Position numbers and translations under genes: made by a program
Notes under the pieces: model-generated
The model's database searches: none
What the model was told of the DNA's origin: nothing
Seen by the model: the letters and a program-made list of their open reading frames with translations, nothing else
Origin: Cyanobacteria bacterium UBA5018
GTDB taxonomy: Bacteria > Cyanobacteriota > Cyanobacteriia > PCC-6307 > Cyanobiaceae
Length of the DNA: 10,454 nt
Direction of reading: 5' to 3'
Assembly (NCBI GenBank): GCA_002396505.1
Contig: DGYA01000086.1
Coordinates: 1 to 10,454, forward strand
Part shown: positions 1-6,499 of the stretch, piece by piece
How positions within the stretch are numbered: the first letter of the stretch is position 1
Layout: every line of letters starts with the position of its first letter

Positions 1-1066
1 TCATGCTGTCGAAACTCAACATTAAATCGACAATGTAGTCTGAGTTCTTGCTTTGGCTTTGAAGATCTGTGTCTGTAGAAGTAGTTTCGTCGATGAACAA
101 CTGAGGCTCAACAGGTGAAGAGGCAGCGGGGCCAGTTGTTTCAAAGGCGAAATTATAAGCTGTATAGCGATATAATTGCAGGAATATGTCGCTTTGAGGA
201 GCATCTTTTGGTGCTGGATTCGGATTTCGAATCGCAGCAACGGCGGTTACTTCGCTCTCCGCTAGGGCGGCTACGGAGATGGCAACGGGAAGGATTGGGA
301 TGTCGCTATCTAAAATGCTGCCGGGAGATGGCAGATCTTGGTCAGAATTCTCGACGAGTTCTTCAGGAACGAAGAATTGCGATGAAAGGTTCTCCGGAGG
401 TGCAGCTGCGTAGCCGCGCCACCAAGGCAGAGGCGTCGTGGTGCCGCTACGGGACGGCGTAGAAGCATCCGTATCGATGGTCGTATAATCGTAGTACTCG
501 AGTTGGCTCTCTAAAGAGGCATTCAACTCTCCAGCCGGCTCTGTTGAAATTGCCGCTAGCGGGAAAATCCCCTCGGCAGAGAGCTGCTCAGGGGGTAAGG
601 CCAAAAAAACCAGAGGAGGAGATTCTAATAAGTGATAGTCCAGGCCTATGGGCGAGCCATAGGCGGTATGGACCGTCTCGAGGGCCGAATCCAGCAGAGA
701 CCCCGGGACAAGCTCTGCAGAGACAAAAAGACCTACGGGTTCCAATTTAGTCGACTTTGTGGTTGGATTGATTGTTGCATGCTCTATCCGTTCCAGGCGG
801 AAGTTGGGGGAAATGCACTCAATTGTGACGCCTGGGGGCTTCGAGTGCAGGCCAGGGCTGGGCTCCTGGGTGGCGAGGGGGCTGGGTCCATCCCCTGTCT
901 GGTTTGCCCAGAAAGCTCCGTGAGGCCAGAGAAAGCCCCCAAAGAGCAGGAGTCTTCGGTGCGCGCCAGCTGACAGGGTGTGGCAGCGGTGTGCGCCGCT
1001 ACAGCTGCCCTGGTGCGAGGCCGTTACAACAGGCCATCCGTGTCTGGTGCCATGACCTCCGATCAA
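1..1066 (-). CDS. Partial gene for an unrecognised exported, acidic Ser/Pro/Thr-rich protein (cut by left edge)
   Basis: On the minus strand, the frame whose codons occupy plus positions 2-4, 5-7 and so on has no stop from about 1120 to the left edge (over 370 codons). The other five frames are broken repeatedly. The translation is protein-like: a hydrophobic stretch LLLFGGFLWPHGAFWA (coded at about 952-905) preceded by HRR resembles a Sec signal peptide with cleavage near FWA-NQ. A mature part rich in Ser, Pro, Thr, Asp and Glu follows, for example QFFVPEELVENSDQDLPSPG, and SDYIVDLMLSFDSM at the edge. The start is unclear. TTG at 1066-1064 is used here. ATG at 1105-1103 would extend it further over the opposite-strand small gene. 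A CTG at 976-974 would give a normal 24-residue signal peptide. G+C is lower than in the rest of the window and TTA codons occur, so transfer or relaxed selection is possible. No family recognised; the C-terminus lies outside. Confidence 0.68.
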   Translation of the reverse strand, partial: MIGGHGTRHGWPVVTASHQGSCSGAHRCHTLSAGAHRRLLLFGGFLWPHGAFWANQTGDGPSPLATQEPSPGLHSKPPGVTIECISPNFRLERIEHATINPTTKSTKLEPVGLFVSAELVPGSLLDSALETVHTAYGSPIGLDYHLLESPPLVFLALPPEQLSAEGIFPLAAISTEPAGELNASLESQLEYYDYTTIDTDASTPSRSGTTTPLPWWRGYAAAPPENLSSQFFVPEELVENSDQDLPSPGSILDSDIPILPVAISVAALAESEVTAVAAIRNPNPAPKDAPQSDIFLQLYRYTAYNFAFETTGPAASSPVEPQLFIDETTSTDTDLQSQSKNSDYIVDLMLSFDSM

Positions 1067-1240
1067 GCCGCCCAGCTGATTGACGACACCCTCGATCTGG
1101 TGCATCAGCGGCTGCAGGATCTACAGGCCCGCTGCCTCAAGGCCGAACAGCGCGCCCTGGCGGAAGAGTTCCGGGAATGGCGCCACCCCACCGGCAGCCA
1201 CATCGACCTGATGGTGTTTCCCGGCCTGGCCAACTCCTGA
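1052..1240 (+). CDS. Small conserved-looking hypothetical protein, 62 aa
   Basis: An ATG-started frame of 62 codons in which most codons end in G or C, matching the coding style of the mnmE gene that follows 42 bases later. The N-terminal two thirds (DQAAQLIDDTLDLVHQRLQD onward to about residue 43) read as one long, charged, Gln/Leu-rich amphipathic helix, possibly a coiled coil. The end is a short tail with HPTGSHIDLMVFPG. There is no signal peptide or membrane segment, so it is probably cytoplasmic. No function can be assigned. An in-frame upstream extension to 980 looks non-coding, so the ATG at 1052 is preferred, although no clear Shine-Dalgarno sequence precedes it. Its 5' end may overlap the start of the divergent left-edge gene. 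It may be cotranscribed with mnmE, but a hairpin sits between them. Confidence 0.6.
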   Translation: MTSDQAAQLIDDTLDLVHQRLQDLQARCLKAEQRALAEEFREWRHPTGSHIDLMVFPGLANS

Positions 1241-1263
1241 ACCCAGGGGCCCGGGGCCTGGGT
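1241..1263 (+). promoter_or_regulatory. G+C-rich hairpin between the small gene and mnmE
   Basis: ACCCAGG at 1241-1247 is the exact reverse complement of CCTGGGT at 1257-1263, with a 9-base loop GGCCCGGGG. It begins at the base after the TGA of the 62-residue gene. No T-run follows, so it is not a canonical intrinsic terminator. It could attenuate transcription, protect an RNA end, or act together with the next inverted repeat, which starts at the adjacent base. Confidence 0.5.
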
Positions 1264-1317
1264 CCTGGGCTGAAATAGGGACATGGCCGAGCCCGTTCCG
1301 TTCAGTTTCAGCCCAGG
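1264..1317 (+). promoter_or_regulatory. Perfect 12-bp inverted repeat enclosing the mnmE start codon
   Basis: CCTGGGCTGAAA at 1264-1275 is the exact reverse complement of TTTCAGCCCAGG at 1306-1317. The 30-base loop contains the only plausible ribosome-binding purines (AGGGA, 1278-1282) and the mnmE ATG at 1283. In the mRNA this would display or constrain the initiation region on a long stem-loop. The right arm is coding sequence (residues FSFSPG of MnmE), in the extension that precedes the conserved DTIVA start of the family. The structure is directly visible; a regulatory role is inference. Confidence 0.5.
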
Positions 1318-2704
1318 CGACACCACCTACCACCACAGCGACACCATCGTCGCCATCGCCACCGCCATCGCCCCAGGCCAGGGCAGCGTGGCGATCCTGC
1401 GCCTCTCCGGCGAGCGGGCCGAAGCGATAGGCAAGTATTTGTTTTTGGCCCCGGGCCAGCAGGCCTGGCAGAGCCATCAGGTGCTCTACGGCCATGTGGT
1501 GGATCCGGCCAGCGGCGAGCGGGTGGATGAGGCGCTGCTTCTGTTGATGCGGGCGCCCCGCAGCTTCACCCGCGAAACCGTGGTGGAATTCCACTGCCAC
1601 GGTGGCCTGGTGGCCGTCCAGCGGGTGCTGGAGCTGGTGCTGGCCGCCGGAGCCCGCCGAGCTTTGCCGGGGGAATTCAGCCAGCGGGCTTTTCTCAACG
1701 GTCGGCTCGATCTCACCCAGGCCGAAGCTATTGGCGAGATGATCAACGCCCGCAGTCGCCGGGCGGCCCAGCTGGCCATGGCCGGCATCGATGGCGGCCT
1801 GCAGCGACGCATCGGCGGCCTGCGCGAACGGCTGCTGGATCAGTTGGCGGAGCTGGAGGCGCGGGTGGACTTCGAGGAGGATTTGCCGCCCCTCGACGCC
1901 GACGCCGTGCTGGCGGAGCTGGCGGCGGTGCGCGCCGCCCTGGAGAGGTTGGTGGCGGAGGCCCGCCAGGGGCAACTGCTGCGCCAGGGGCTGCGGGTGG
2001 CGATTGTGGGCTGCCCCAATGTGGGCAAATCGAGCTTGCTCAACCTGCTCAGTGGCCGGGATCGGGCAATCGTGACCGATCTGCCGGGCACCACCCGCGA
2101 CCTGCTGGAAAGCGAACTGGTACTGAACGGCGTGCCGCTCACCCTGCTGGACACCGCCGGCATCCGGCCCACCGATGACCTGGTGGAACAGCTGGGCATC
2201 GGCCGCAGCCAGGAGGCCCTGGCCTCCGCCGATGCGGTGCTGCTGCTGTTTGATCTCAGTCGGGGCTGGACAGAGCAGGATCAACAGCTGCTGCTGCAGG
2301 TGCCTGCGGGGGCGGCTTTGCTGCTGGTGGGCAACAAGGCCGATGCGGCCGGCCTGGCCGCCGGCGCTGTGGCGGCGGGCGATCTGGCGGCACCGGCCCA
2401 GGTGGCGATCAGCGCCCTAAATGGCGCGGGCCGCGAAGCCCTGGTGACGGCCCTGCTGCAGCGCTGCGGCGCAACGGAACTACAGGGGCTGCAGGTGGCC
2501 CTCAACGAGCGCCAGCGCGATCTGGCGGCGGCGGCAGCCAGTGCCCTGGAGCGCAGCCAGGAGGCGGCCCAACAGGCCCTGCCCTGGGACTTCTGGACCA
2601 TCGACCTGCGGGCAGCGGTGCGCAGCCTTGGCGAAATCACCGGAGAAGAAGTAAGCGAGGCGGTGCTCGATCGGGTATTCGCCCGCTTCTGCATCGGCAA
2701 GTAG
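1283..2704 (+). CDS. mnmE: tRNA uridine-5-carboxymethylaminomethyl modification GTPase MnmE (TrmE)
   Basis: MnmE works with MnmG to install the carboxymethylaminomethyl group on wobble uridine 34 of certain tRNAs, using GTP, tetrahydrofolate and FAD. The 473-residue protein has the N-terminal folate-binding TrmE domain (about 20-138, beginning DTIVAIAT), a helical domain split around the GTPase, and the G domain at about 237-385. The G domain carries the P-loop GCPNVGKS at 243-250, TTRD at 270-273, DTAG at 290-293 and NKAD at 351-354. The C-terminus is FCIGK, supplying the conserved Cys (470) of the CxGK motif. It is about 19 residues longer than the E. coli protein, all at the N-terminus. 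An in-frame TGA at 1271 and the absence of other starts before DTIVA fix the ATG. All motifs are intact, so it should be functional. Transcription probably ends before the nadC promoter. Confidence 0.97.
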   Translation: MAEPVPFSFSPGDTTYHHSDTIVAIATAIAPGQGSVAILRLSGERAEAIGKYLFLAPGQQAWQSHQVLYGHVVDPASGERVDEALLLLMRAPRSFTRETVVEFHCHGGLVAVQRVLELVLAAGARRALPGEFSQRAFLNGRLDLTQAEAIGEMINARSRRAAQLAMAGIDGGLQRRIGGLRERLLDQLAELEARVDFEEDLPPLDADAVLAELAAVRAALERLVAEARQGQLLRQGLRVAIVGCPNVGKSSLLNLLSGRDRAIVTDLPGTTRDLLESELVLNGVPLTLLDTAGIRPTDDLVEQLGIGRSQEALASADAVLLLFDLSRGWTEQDQQLLLQVPAGAALLLVGNKADAAGLAAGAVAAGDLAAPAQVAISALNGAGREALVTALLQRCGATELQGLQVALNERQRDLAAAAASALERSQEAAQQALPWDFWTIDLRAAVRSLGEITGEEVSEAVLDRVFARFCIGK

Positions 2705-3044
2705 GGTCATAATAAAGAGAAGAAGCGCCGAAATTGAGCCGTTTGCACCTATTTAGGCACTCAATAAGCTGAGCTCAACGAGAAATTAATCGACACCAGC
2801 GAAAAGTCGCCTCGCAAGATAGTTTTTCCGCAAACTCTCAGGCCTACTCCTAGACATAAAAACCCTGGGAAACTGTGACCAGGTCGACTTACCCGACTGG
2901 GTGGCGATCAATCTGGGCAGCAATCAATCCCAGACGGCAGGACATGCAACAAATACAGGCAACAAATATATGCAAAAAGACAGGCGATTTGGCGGCTATC
3001 CATAGCTTCCCCGCTTCGCCATCGATTCCGGCCGCAAGCAACCG

Positions 3045-3064
3045 GTAATTTGCCGGCAATTTAC
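3045..3064. promoter_or_regulatory. Near-perfect 20-bp palindrome, candidate operator upstream of nadC
   Basis: GTAATTTGCC followed by GGCAATTTAC is symmetric at 9 of 10 base pairs; only the T/T pair five bases in from each end mismatches. It overlaps the candidate -35 hexamer of nadC, the position expected for a repressor site. Known regulators of NAD genes in bacteria include NrtR, NiaR and NadR, but I cannot match this sequence to any of their sites from memory, so the binding protein is unknown. Confidence 0.4.
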
Positions 3065-3077
3065 ATAGCCATATAAA
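3050..3077 (+). promoter_or_regulatory. Candidate sigma-70-type promoter for the nadC operon
   Basis: TTGCCG at 3050-3055 (four of six bases matching TTGACA) and TATAAA at 3072-3077 (five of six matching TATAAT) are separated by 16 bases. A start of transcription near 3084 would leave a leader of about 40 bases before the TTG start of nadC. It is the best promoter match I found in this gap and lies at the proper distance from the first gene of the operon. Confidence 0.5.
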
Positions 3078-3126
3078 ACCTCCTTGGCCCAGCTGTCAGA
3101 ATTACCCTTCTGAACAGTGTTCGCCC

Positions 3127-3987
3127 TTGTCACTCCCCGCCTTGCCCTGCGTGGATACCTGGCTGCGGGCCTGGCTGGAGGAGGACCTGGGGCGGGGAGA
3201 CCTGACGGCCCCAGCGCTGCTGGGGCGCCATGGCCGAGCCCACTGGCTGGCCAAGCAAGCGGGCATCTTCTGTGGTGGGCCGCTGGTGGCACCCCTGTTC
3301 CGCCTGCTCGATCCGGAAATGGAGCTGGAGCTGTTGGTGGCGGAGGGCCAGCCGGTGATCCCCGGCCAGCAGCTGCTAAGGCTGCAGGGCCAGGCGGCGG
3401 CGCTGGTGGCCGGAGAGCGCACGGCGCTCAACCTGGCCATGCATCTATCTGGCATTGCCACCGCTACCGCAGCCCTGGTGCAAGAGCTGGAGGGCTGCGG
3501 CGTGCGCTTGGTGGATACCCGCAAGACGACGCCGGGCCTGCGCCTGTTGGAAAAGTACGCGGTGCGCTGTGGTGGCGGCGGCAACCACCGCCTCGGCCTG
3601 GACGACGCCGCCATGCTCAAGGAAAACCACATCGCCTGGGCAGGCGGCATCGCAGCGGCCGTAGCGGCCGTGCGGGCCTCCGCCCCCTGGCCCGCGCAGG
3701 TGATCGTGGAGGCGGAAACGACAACCGAAGCCGAAGCCGCCATCGCGGCCGGTGCCGATGGGGTGCTGCTGGATGAATTCAAGCCGCAGCAACTGATCGA
3801 GCTGGTGCCGCGGCTGCGGGCCTTGGCGCTGCAACGGGGCAGGCCGGTGGTGCTGGAGGCCAGTGGCATCCAACCGGAGCAACTGCGGGCCTACGGGTCC
3901 ACCGGCATCGACCTGATCTCCACCAGTGCCCCGATCACCCGCAGCCCCTGGCTGGATCTGAGCATGCGCTTCGAGGCCAGCCCATGA
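3127..3987 (+). CDS. nadC: Nicotinate-nucleotide diphosphorylase (quinolinate phosphoribosyltransferase)
   Basis: Catalyses quinolinate plus PRPP to nicotinate mononucleotide, CO2 and pyrophosphate, the step of de novo NAD synthesis after NadA and NadB; cytoplasmic. The 286-residue length is normal. Visible family signatures, in order: EEDLGRGDLT near the N-terminus, R98 in the RTALN block, DTRKTTPG at 130-137 (R132 and K133 are substrate-binding in the family), GGGGNHR ending at H154-R155, MLKENH with K165, VEAE with E195, GVLLDEF with D216, and the phosphate-binding C-terminal stretch around SGI, STGID and STSAPITRSP. The start is uncertain. TTG at 3127 is used; TTG at 3142 or GTG at 3151 would also keep the EEDLGRGD block and give a more usual N-terminus. 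None has a clear Shine-Dalgarno sequence. Its TGA overlaps the next gene's ATG as ATGA at 3984-3987, indicating translational coupling. Confidence 0.96.
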   Translation: MSLPALPCVDTWLRAWLEEDLGRGDLTAPALLGRHGRAHWLAKQAGIFCGGPLVAPLFRLLDPEMELELLVAEGQPVIPGQQLLRLQGQAAALVAGERTALNLAMHLSGIATATAALVQELEGCGVRLVDTRKTTPGLRLLEKYAVRCGGGGNHRLGLDDAAMLKENHIAWAGGIAAAVAAVRASAPWPAQVIVEAETTTEAEAAIAAGADGVLLDEFKPQQLIELVPRLRALALQRGRPVVLEASGIQPEQLRAYGSTGIDLISTSAPITRSPWLDLSMRFEASP

Positions 3988-5300
3988 ACTGGCTGTGCAA
4001 CCACCTGGCTGCGCAGACGACTGCAGTTATTACTACCGTCATCACCACCGCGATAACTACTGCGCGGGCTACTGCGCTGACAGCTGCACTGACAACTGCG
4101 CTCACCGGACTGACACTGCAGGGCTGTCAGCAACTACAGCGCCGCTCAACCCTGTTCATCTATCTGGTGCCGCCCAGCGATGCGGCGGAGGTTGTCTCCC
4201 GCAAGCAACTGAATAAACTCTGGGCACCTGTAATTGATGCCTATAGAGAACTGGAACCCAATGTTCAGCTGGAACTACAGGTAATTCCAGAGGCTGGCAT
4301 CTTCGAGCAACTCCAGCGCCGCAACAGCCACGGTCTCGGCCCCGACCTGGTGATCGTCAATGCCAACCAGGCGATGGACCTGCAGCAAAAGGGCCTGCTT
4401 CGGCCCATCCCCCTGAGCCGATCGCTGGCGGAGTCAATCGAGCCCACGGCCCTAGCCCGGGTGAAAACAGCGGAGGGGTTGGCGGCCCTGCCGCTCGTCT
4501 GGTCACCGCAACTGAGCTGCTACAACCGCAGCCGCATCGCCAAGCCACCCAACACCGTTAGCGATCTGCTCAGCCTGGCGGCAGGCGGCCACCGCATCGG
4601 CATCAGCTTTGATCCAGCGGGCCTTTGGTGGTCTGCCGGTGCCCTCGGTGCTGAAAAGAGTTTGGCGACACTACTCAGCCCAAGCAAGCAGAGCTTGCGC
4701 CCGGCAGAGCGCCAGGCCCTGCTGGGTTGGATGCAGTGGCTACAGCAGACAGCCATGCATCCCCAGGTAAATATCTATGCGAACGATCTAGAGCTCACCA
4801 AGGCGCTTCAACGGGGACAGCTTGACTGGATCCCCTGCTCCAGCCTCAGCCTCAAGAGCCTCGCCAATAGCCTGGGAGGGAAGCTAGGGATAGCCTTGCT
4901 GCCCAGTGGTCCTGGCGGTGGGCCGAGCCCCAACTCCCGGATGCGAGTGCTGGGCTTCGGGCCCAACTCCTCAGCCCGCCAATTTCAAGCAGCCAAGACC
5001 CTGGCGGAATTGATTCTCAATCCGCTGATGCAGCGCTACATGTCCCTCTCCGACACCCAAGCCCTGCCGGTGAATCGCCACGCCCCCCCGCCGGTGGCCA
5101 GCTCCGCATTACTAAAAACCCTGGTGGCCGCCCAGCGGCAGTTCCAACAGGATGCCCCGCTGCAAAGGCTGTCGCTGTCGCTAAGCAAACAGCAACAAAT
5201 CCGCCAGGTGTTCAGCCGCGAACTGACGCCGATGATGGTGGGGGAGATCAGCCCCGCTGCCGCCACTGACAATCTGATTGAGAAGTTGAGACAGCGATGA
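3984..5300 (+). CDS. Lipoprotein extracellular solute-binding protein (family 1-like), without its own ABC transporter
   Basis: A 438-residue protein with a lipobox-like LQGC whose Cys is residue 48, so probably a lipid-anchored periplasmic protein. The mature part resembles carbohydrate- or iron-type (family 1) solute-binding proteins: a beta strand TLFIYLVPP, LWAPVIDAYRELEPNVQLEL, GPDLVIVNANQAMDLQQKGL, then GLAALPLVWSPQLSCYNR, the usual first lobe and hinge pattern. A later PMMVGEISPAAA stretch is typical of the C-terminal helices. The ligand is unknown. The leader before the lipobox is long (47 residues), with 14 Thr among Ala and Ile/Val/Leu; no later in-frame start exists. It overlaps nadC and the MscS gene by ATGA at both ends, which argues for cotranslation. 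No permease or ATPase gene lies nearby, so it may feed a distant transporter or act as a sensor. Confidence 0.8.
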   Translation: MNWLCNHLAAQTTAVITTVITTAITTARATALTAALTTALTGLTLQGCQQLQRRSTLFIYLVPPSDAAEVVSRKQLNKLWAPVIDAYRELEPNVQLELQVIPEAGIFEQLQRRNSHGLGPDLVIVNANQAMDLQQKGLLRPIPLSRSLAESIEPTALARVKTAEGLAALPLVWSPQLSCYNRSRIAKPPNTVSDLLSLAAGGHRIGISFDPAGLWWSAGALGAEKSLATLLSPSKQSLRPAERQALLGWMQWLQQTAMHPQVNIYANDLELTKALQRGQLDWIPCSSLSLKSLANSLGGKLGIALLPSGPGGGPSPNSRMRVLGFGPNSSARQFQAAKTLAELILNPLMQRYMSLSDTQALPVNRHAPPPVASSALLKTLVAAQRQFQQDAPLQRLSLSLSKQQQIRQVFSRELTPMMVGEISPAAATDNLIEKLRQR

Positions 5301-6499
5301 TCGACAACTTGCTGCAACAGGGCCTCGGCTGGCTTGGCTACCTGGAACGGCCAGCGGTGCTGCAGCAACTGCTGCCGGCCCTGCTGGTGCTACTGGCGCT
5401 GAAAAAACTGCCGCTGGGCCGCTGGCGATTGTCTTTCCCTGGCTTAGTGTCGTTCCCGGGCGTAGTGCTAATTGCCATGGGCGCCCTGGCGCTGCTATTC
5501 GAGCTGGCGGGATTACCCCATGGGCTACTAAATCTGCTGGTGGAGATCAGCGCCGCCCGTCTGGGACTGGATCTACTGGAAAAGCTGCTGCTGGAGCCCA
5601 GGCTAGAGGCGCAGGTGTTCGAGCGTTTTCGCAGTCGAATACTGCGGCCATGCTTTCTACTGCTGGTGCTGCTAACACTGATAAATGAGGTGGACTATCT
5701 GGGTGATCTAGCGGCCTTGCCGATGGTCACCTGGTTTAACAGCTCCCTCACCCTCGGCAGCCTGTTTCAGGTGGCTGTAGTGCTTTATCTATTACTAGTG
5801 GGCTCCAATCTACCCTCTGTGGCCCTGGGTTGGCTGGCCCAAAAAACCATTGGCATCTCCACTGGCAGCCGCCGCGCCCTGGAGTTGGTGGTGCGCTATG
5901 CCCTGCTGGTGGCGGGCATACACTGGGCATTCAGCTACCTGGGCTTTAATCAAACCGGGCTGCTGGCGGTGGCCGGTGGCCTATCGGTGGGCCTCGGTTT
6001 TGGTGTGAAGGAGATATTCTCCAACTTCATCAGTGGCCTGTGGCTGCTGCTAGAGGGCTCCGTGCGCCCCGGGGAGGTGCTGATCATCGACGGCCAGCCC
6101 TGCGAAGTGCGCAAGCTGGGTTTGCGGGCCGCCACCCTCTGGCGCAGCGGCGACAACTCGGAACTAGTAATTCCCAATCAAACCTTCTTCACCACCACCA
6201 CCACCACCTTCACCCGCAGCGACCGCAACCGCCGCTGCAGCCTGGCGGTACAGATAGCCGACCGCCATCCGCCCCGGCAAATCCTGCAACTTTTAGAAGA
6301 AATTGCCCAGGCTGATGTAAAGATTTTAGCAACTCCGCCCCCCTTGGCCACCCTCAGGGAATTCGGACCCGCCACATTTACGTATCAGCTGTCCTTTTCG
6401 ATCGCCGATCCCCTGAGCAGCGGTTCGATCACCAGCGCCCTGCGGCTGGCGGTGTGGGAGGCGTTTCAAAGCCGCGGCATCGCCCTGCAGCCGGCCTGA
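5297..6499 (+). CDS. MscS-family small-conductance mechanosensitive channel
   Basis: A 400-residue inner-membrane protein. Hydrophobic segments lie at about 21-37, 54-74, 76-96, 116-133, 152-172 and 196-216. The pore-lining TM3 follows at about 218-240 (Gly/Ala-rich LLAVAGGLSVGLGFGVKE), then the amphipathic half EIFSNFISGLWLLLEG. The cytoplasmic beta domain follows: SVRPGEVLIIDG, VRKLGLRAATLWRSGDNSEL and VIPNQTFF, the core MscS signature. More N-terminal membrane segments than E. coli MscS (three) place it with the longer YbdG/MscK-like relatives. MscS channels open on membrane tension and release solutes during osmotic downshock. A run of six Thr (299-304), coded by six ACC codons, follows VIPNQTFF. 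Its start overlaps the solute-binding protein gene by ATGA (5297-5300). Last gene of the coupled set; argS starts 173 bases later. Confidence 0.9.
   Translation: MIDNLLQQGLGWLGYLERPAVLQQLLPALLVLLALKKLPLGRWRLSFPGLVSFPGVVLIAMGALALLFELAGLPHGLLNLLVEISAARLGLDLLEKLLLEPRLEAQVFERFRSRILRPCFLLLVLLTLINEVDYLGDLAALPMVTWFNSSLTLGSLFQVAVVLYLLLVGSNLPSVALGWLAQKTIGISTGSRRALELVVRYALLVAGIHWAFSYLGFNQTGLLAVAGGLSVGLGFGVKEIFSNFISGLWLLLEGSVRPGEVLIIDGQPCEVRKLGLRAATLWRSGDNSELVIPNQTFFTTTTTTFTRSDRNRRCSLAVQIADRHPPRQILQLLEEIAQADVKILATPPPLATLREFGPATFTYQLSFSIADPLSSGSITSALRLAVWEAFQSRGIALQPA

Larger units (their letters stand above)
2705..3126. other. Intergenic region of about 420 bp between mnmE and nadC
   Basis: Clearly richer in A+T than the flanking genes, and no convincing gene is seen. 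It contains a direct repeat GCAACAAATA (2946-2955 and 2959-2968, period 13). A small hairpin TCTGGG/CCCAGA lies at 2912-2917 and 2929-2934. Near its right end are the candidate nadC promoter and palindrome. No T-run terminator for mnmE could be identified. A 34-codon plus-strand frame from ATG 2944 to TAA 3048 exists but has no support. Confidence 0.6.

Noticed and set aside
115..462. A 115-codon plus-strand frame near the left edge
   Set aside because: It is Arg-rich, starts with GTG and has no motif. It lies opposite the much longer stop-free minus-strand frame, which has a signal-peptide-like segment.
544..973. Two overlapping plus-strand frames (544-750 and 632-973)
   Set aside because: They have no recognisable features and are antisense to the better supported minus-strand partial gene.
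1..980. Insertion sequence or transposase remnant, suggested by lower G+C
   Set aside because: No terminal inverted repeats or transposase-like motifs are visible in any frame.
1121..2284. A 387-codon minus-strand open frame opposite mnmE
   Set aside because: It is antisense to a fully motif-supported GTPase. Its product is rich in His, Gln, Ala and Gly, the usual shadow composition in a G+C-rich gene.
2944..3048. A 34-codon plus-strand frame between mnmE and nadC
   Set aside because: It has no ribosome-binding site, lacks the codon bias of the neighbours and ends inside the candidate operator.
3102..3882. Two long minus-strand frames opposite nadC
   Set aside because: The Ser/Ala/Arg-rich or His/Gln-rich composition is that of antisense shadows. 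NadC has all its catalytic motifs.
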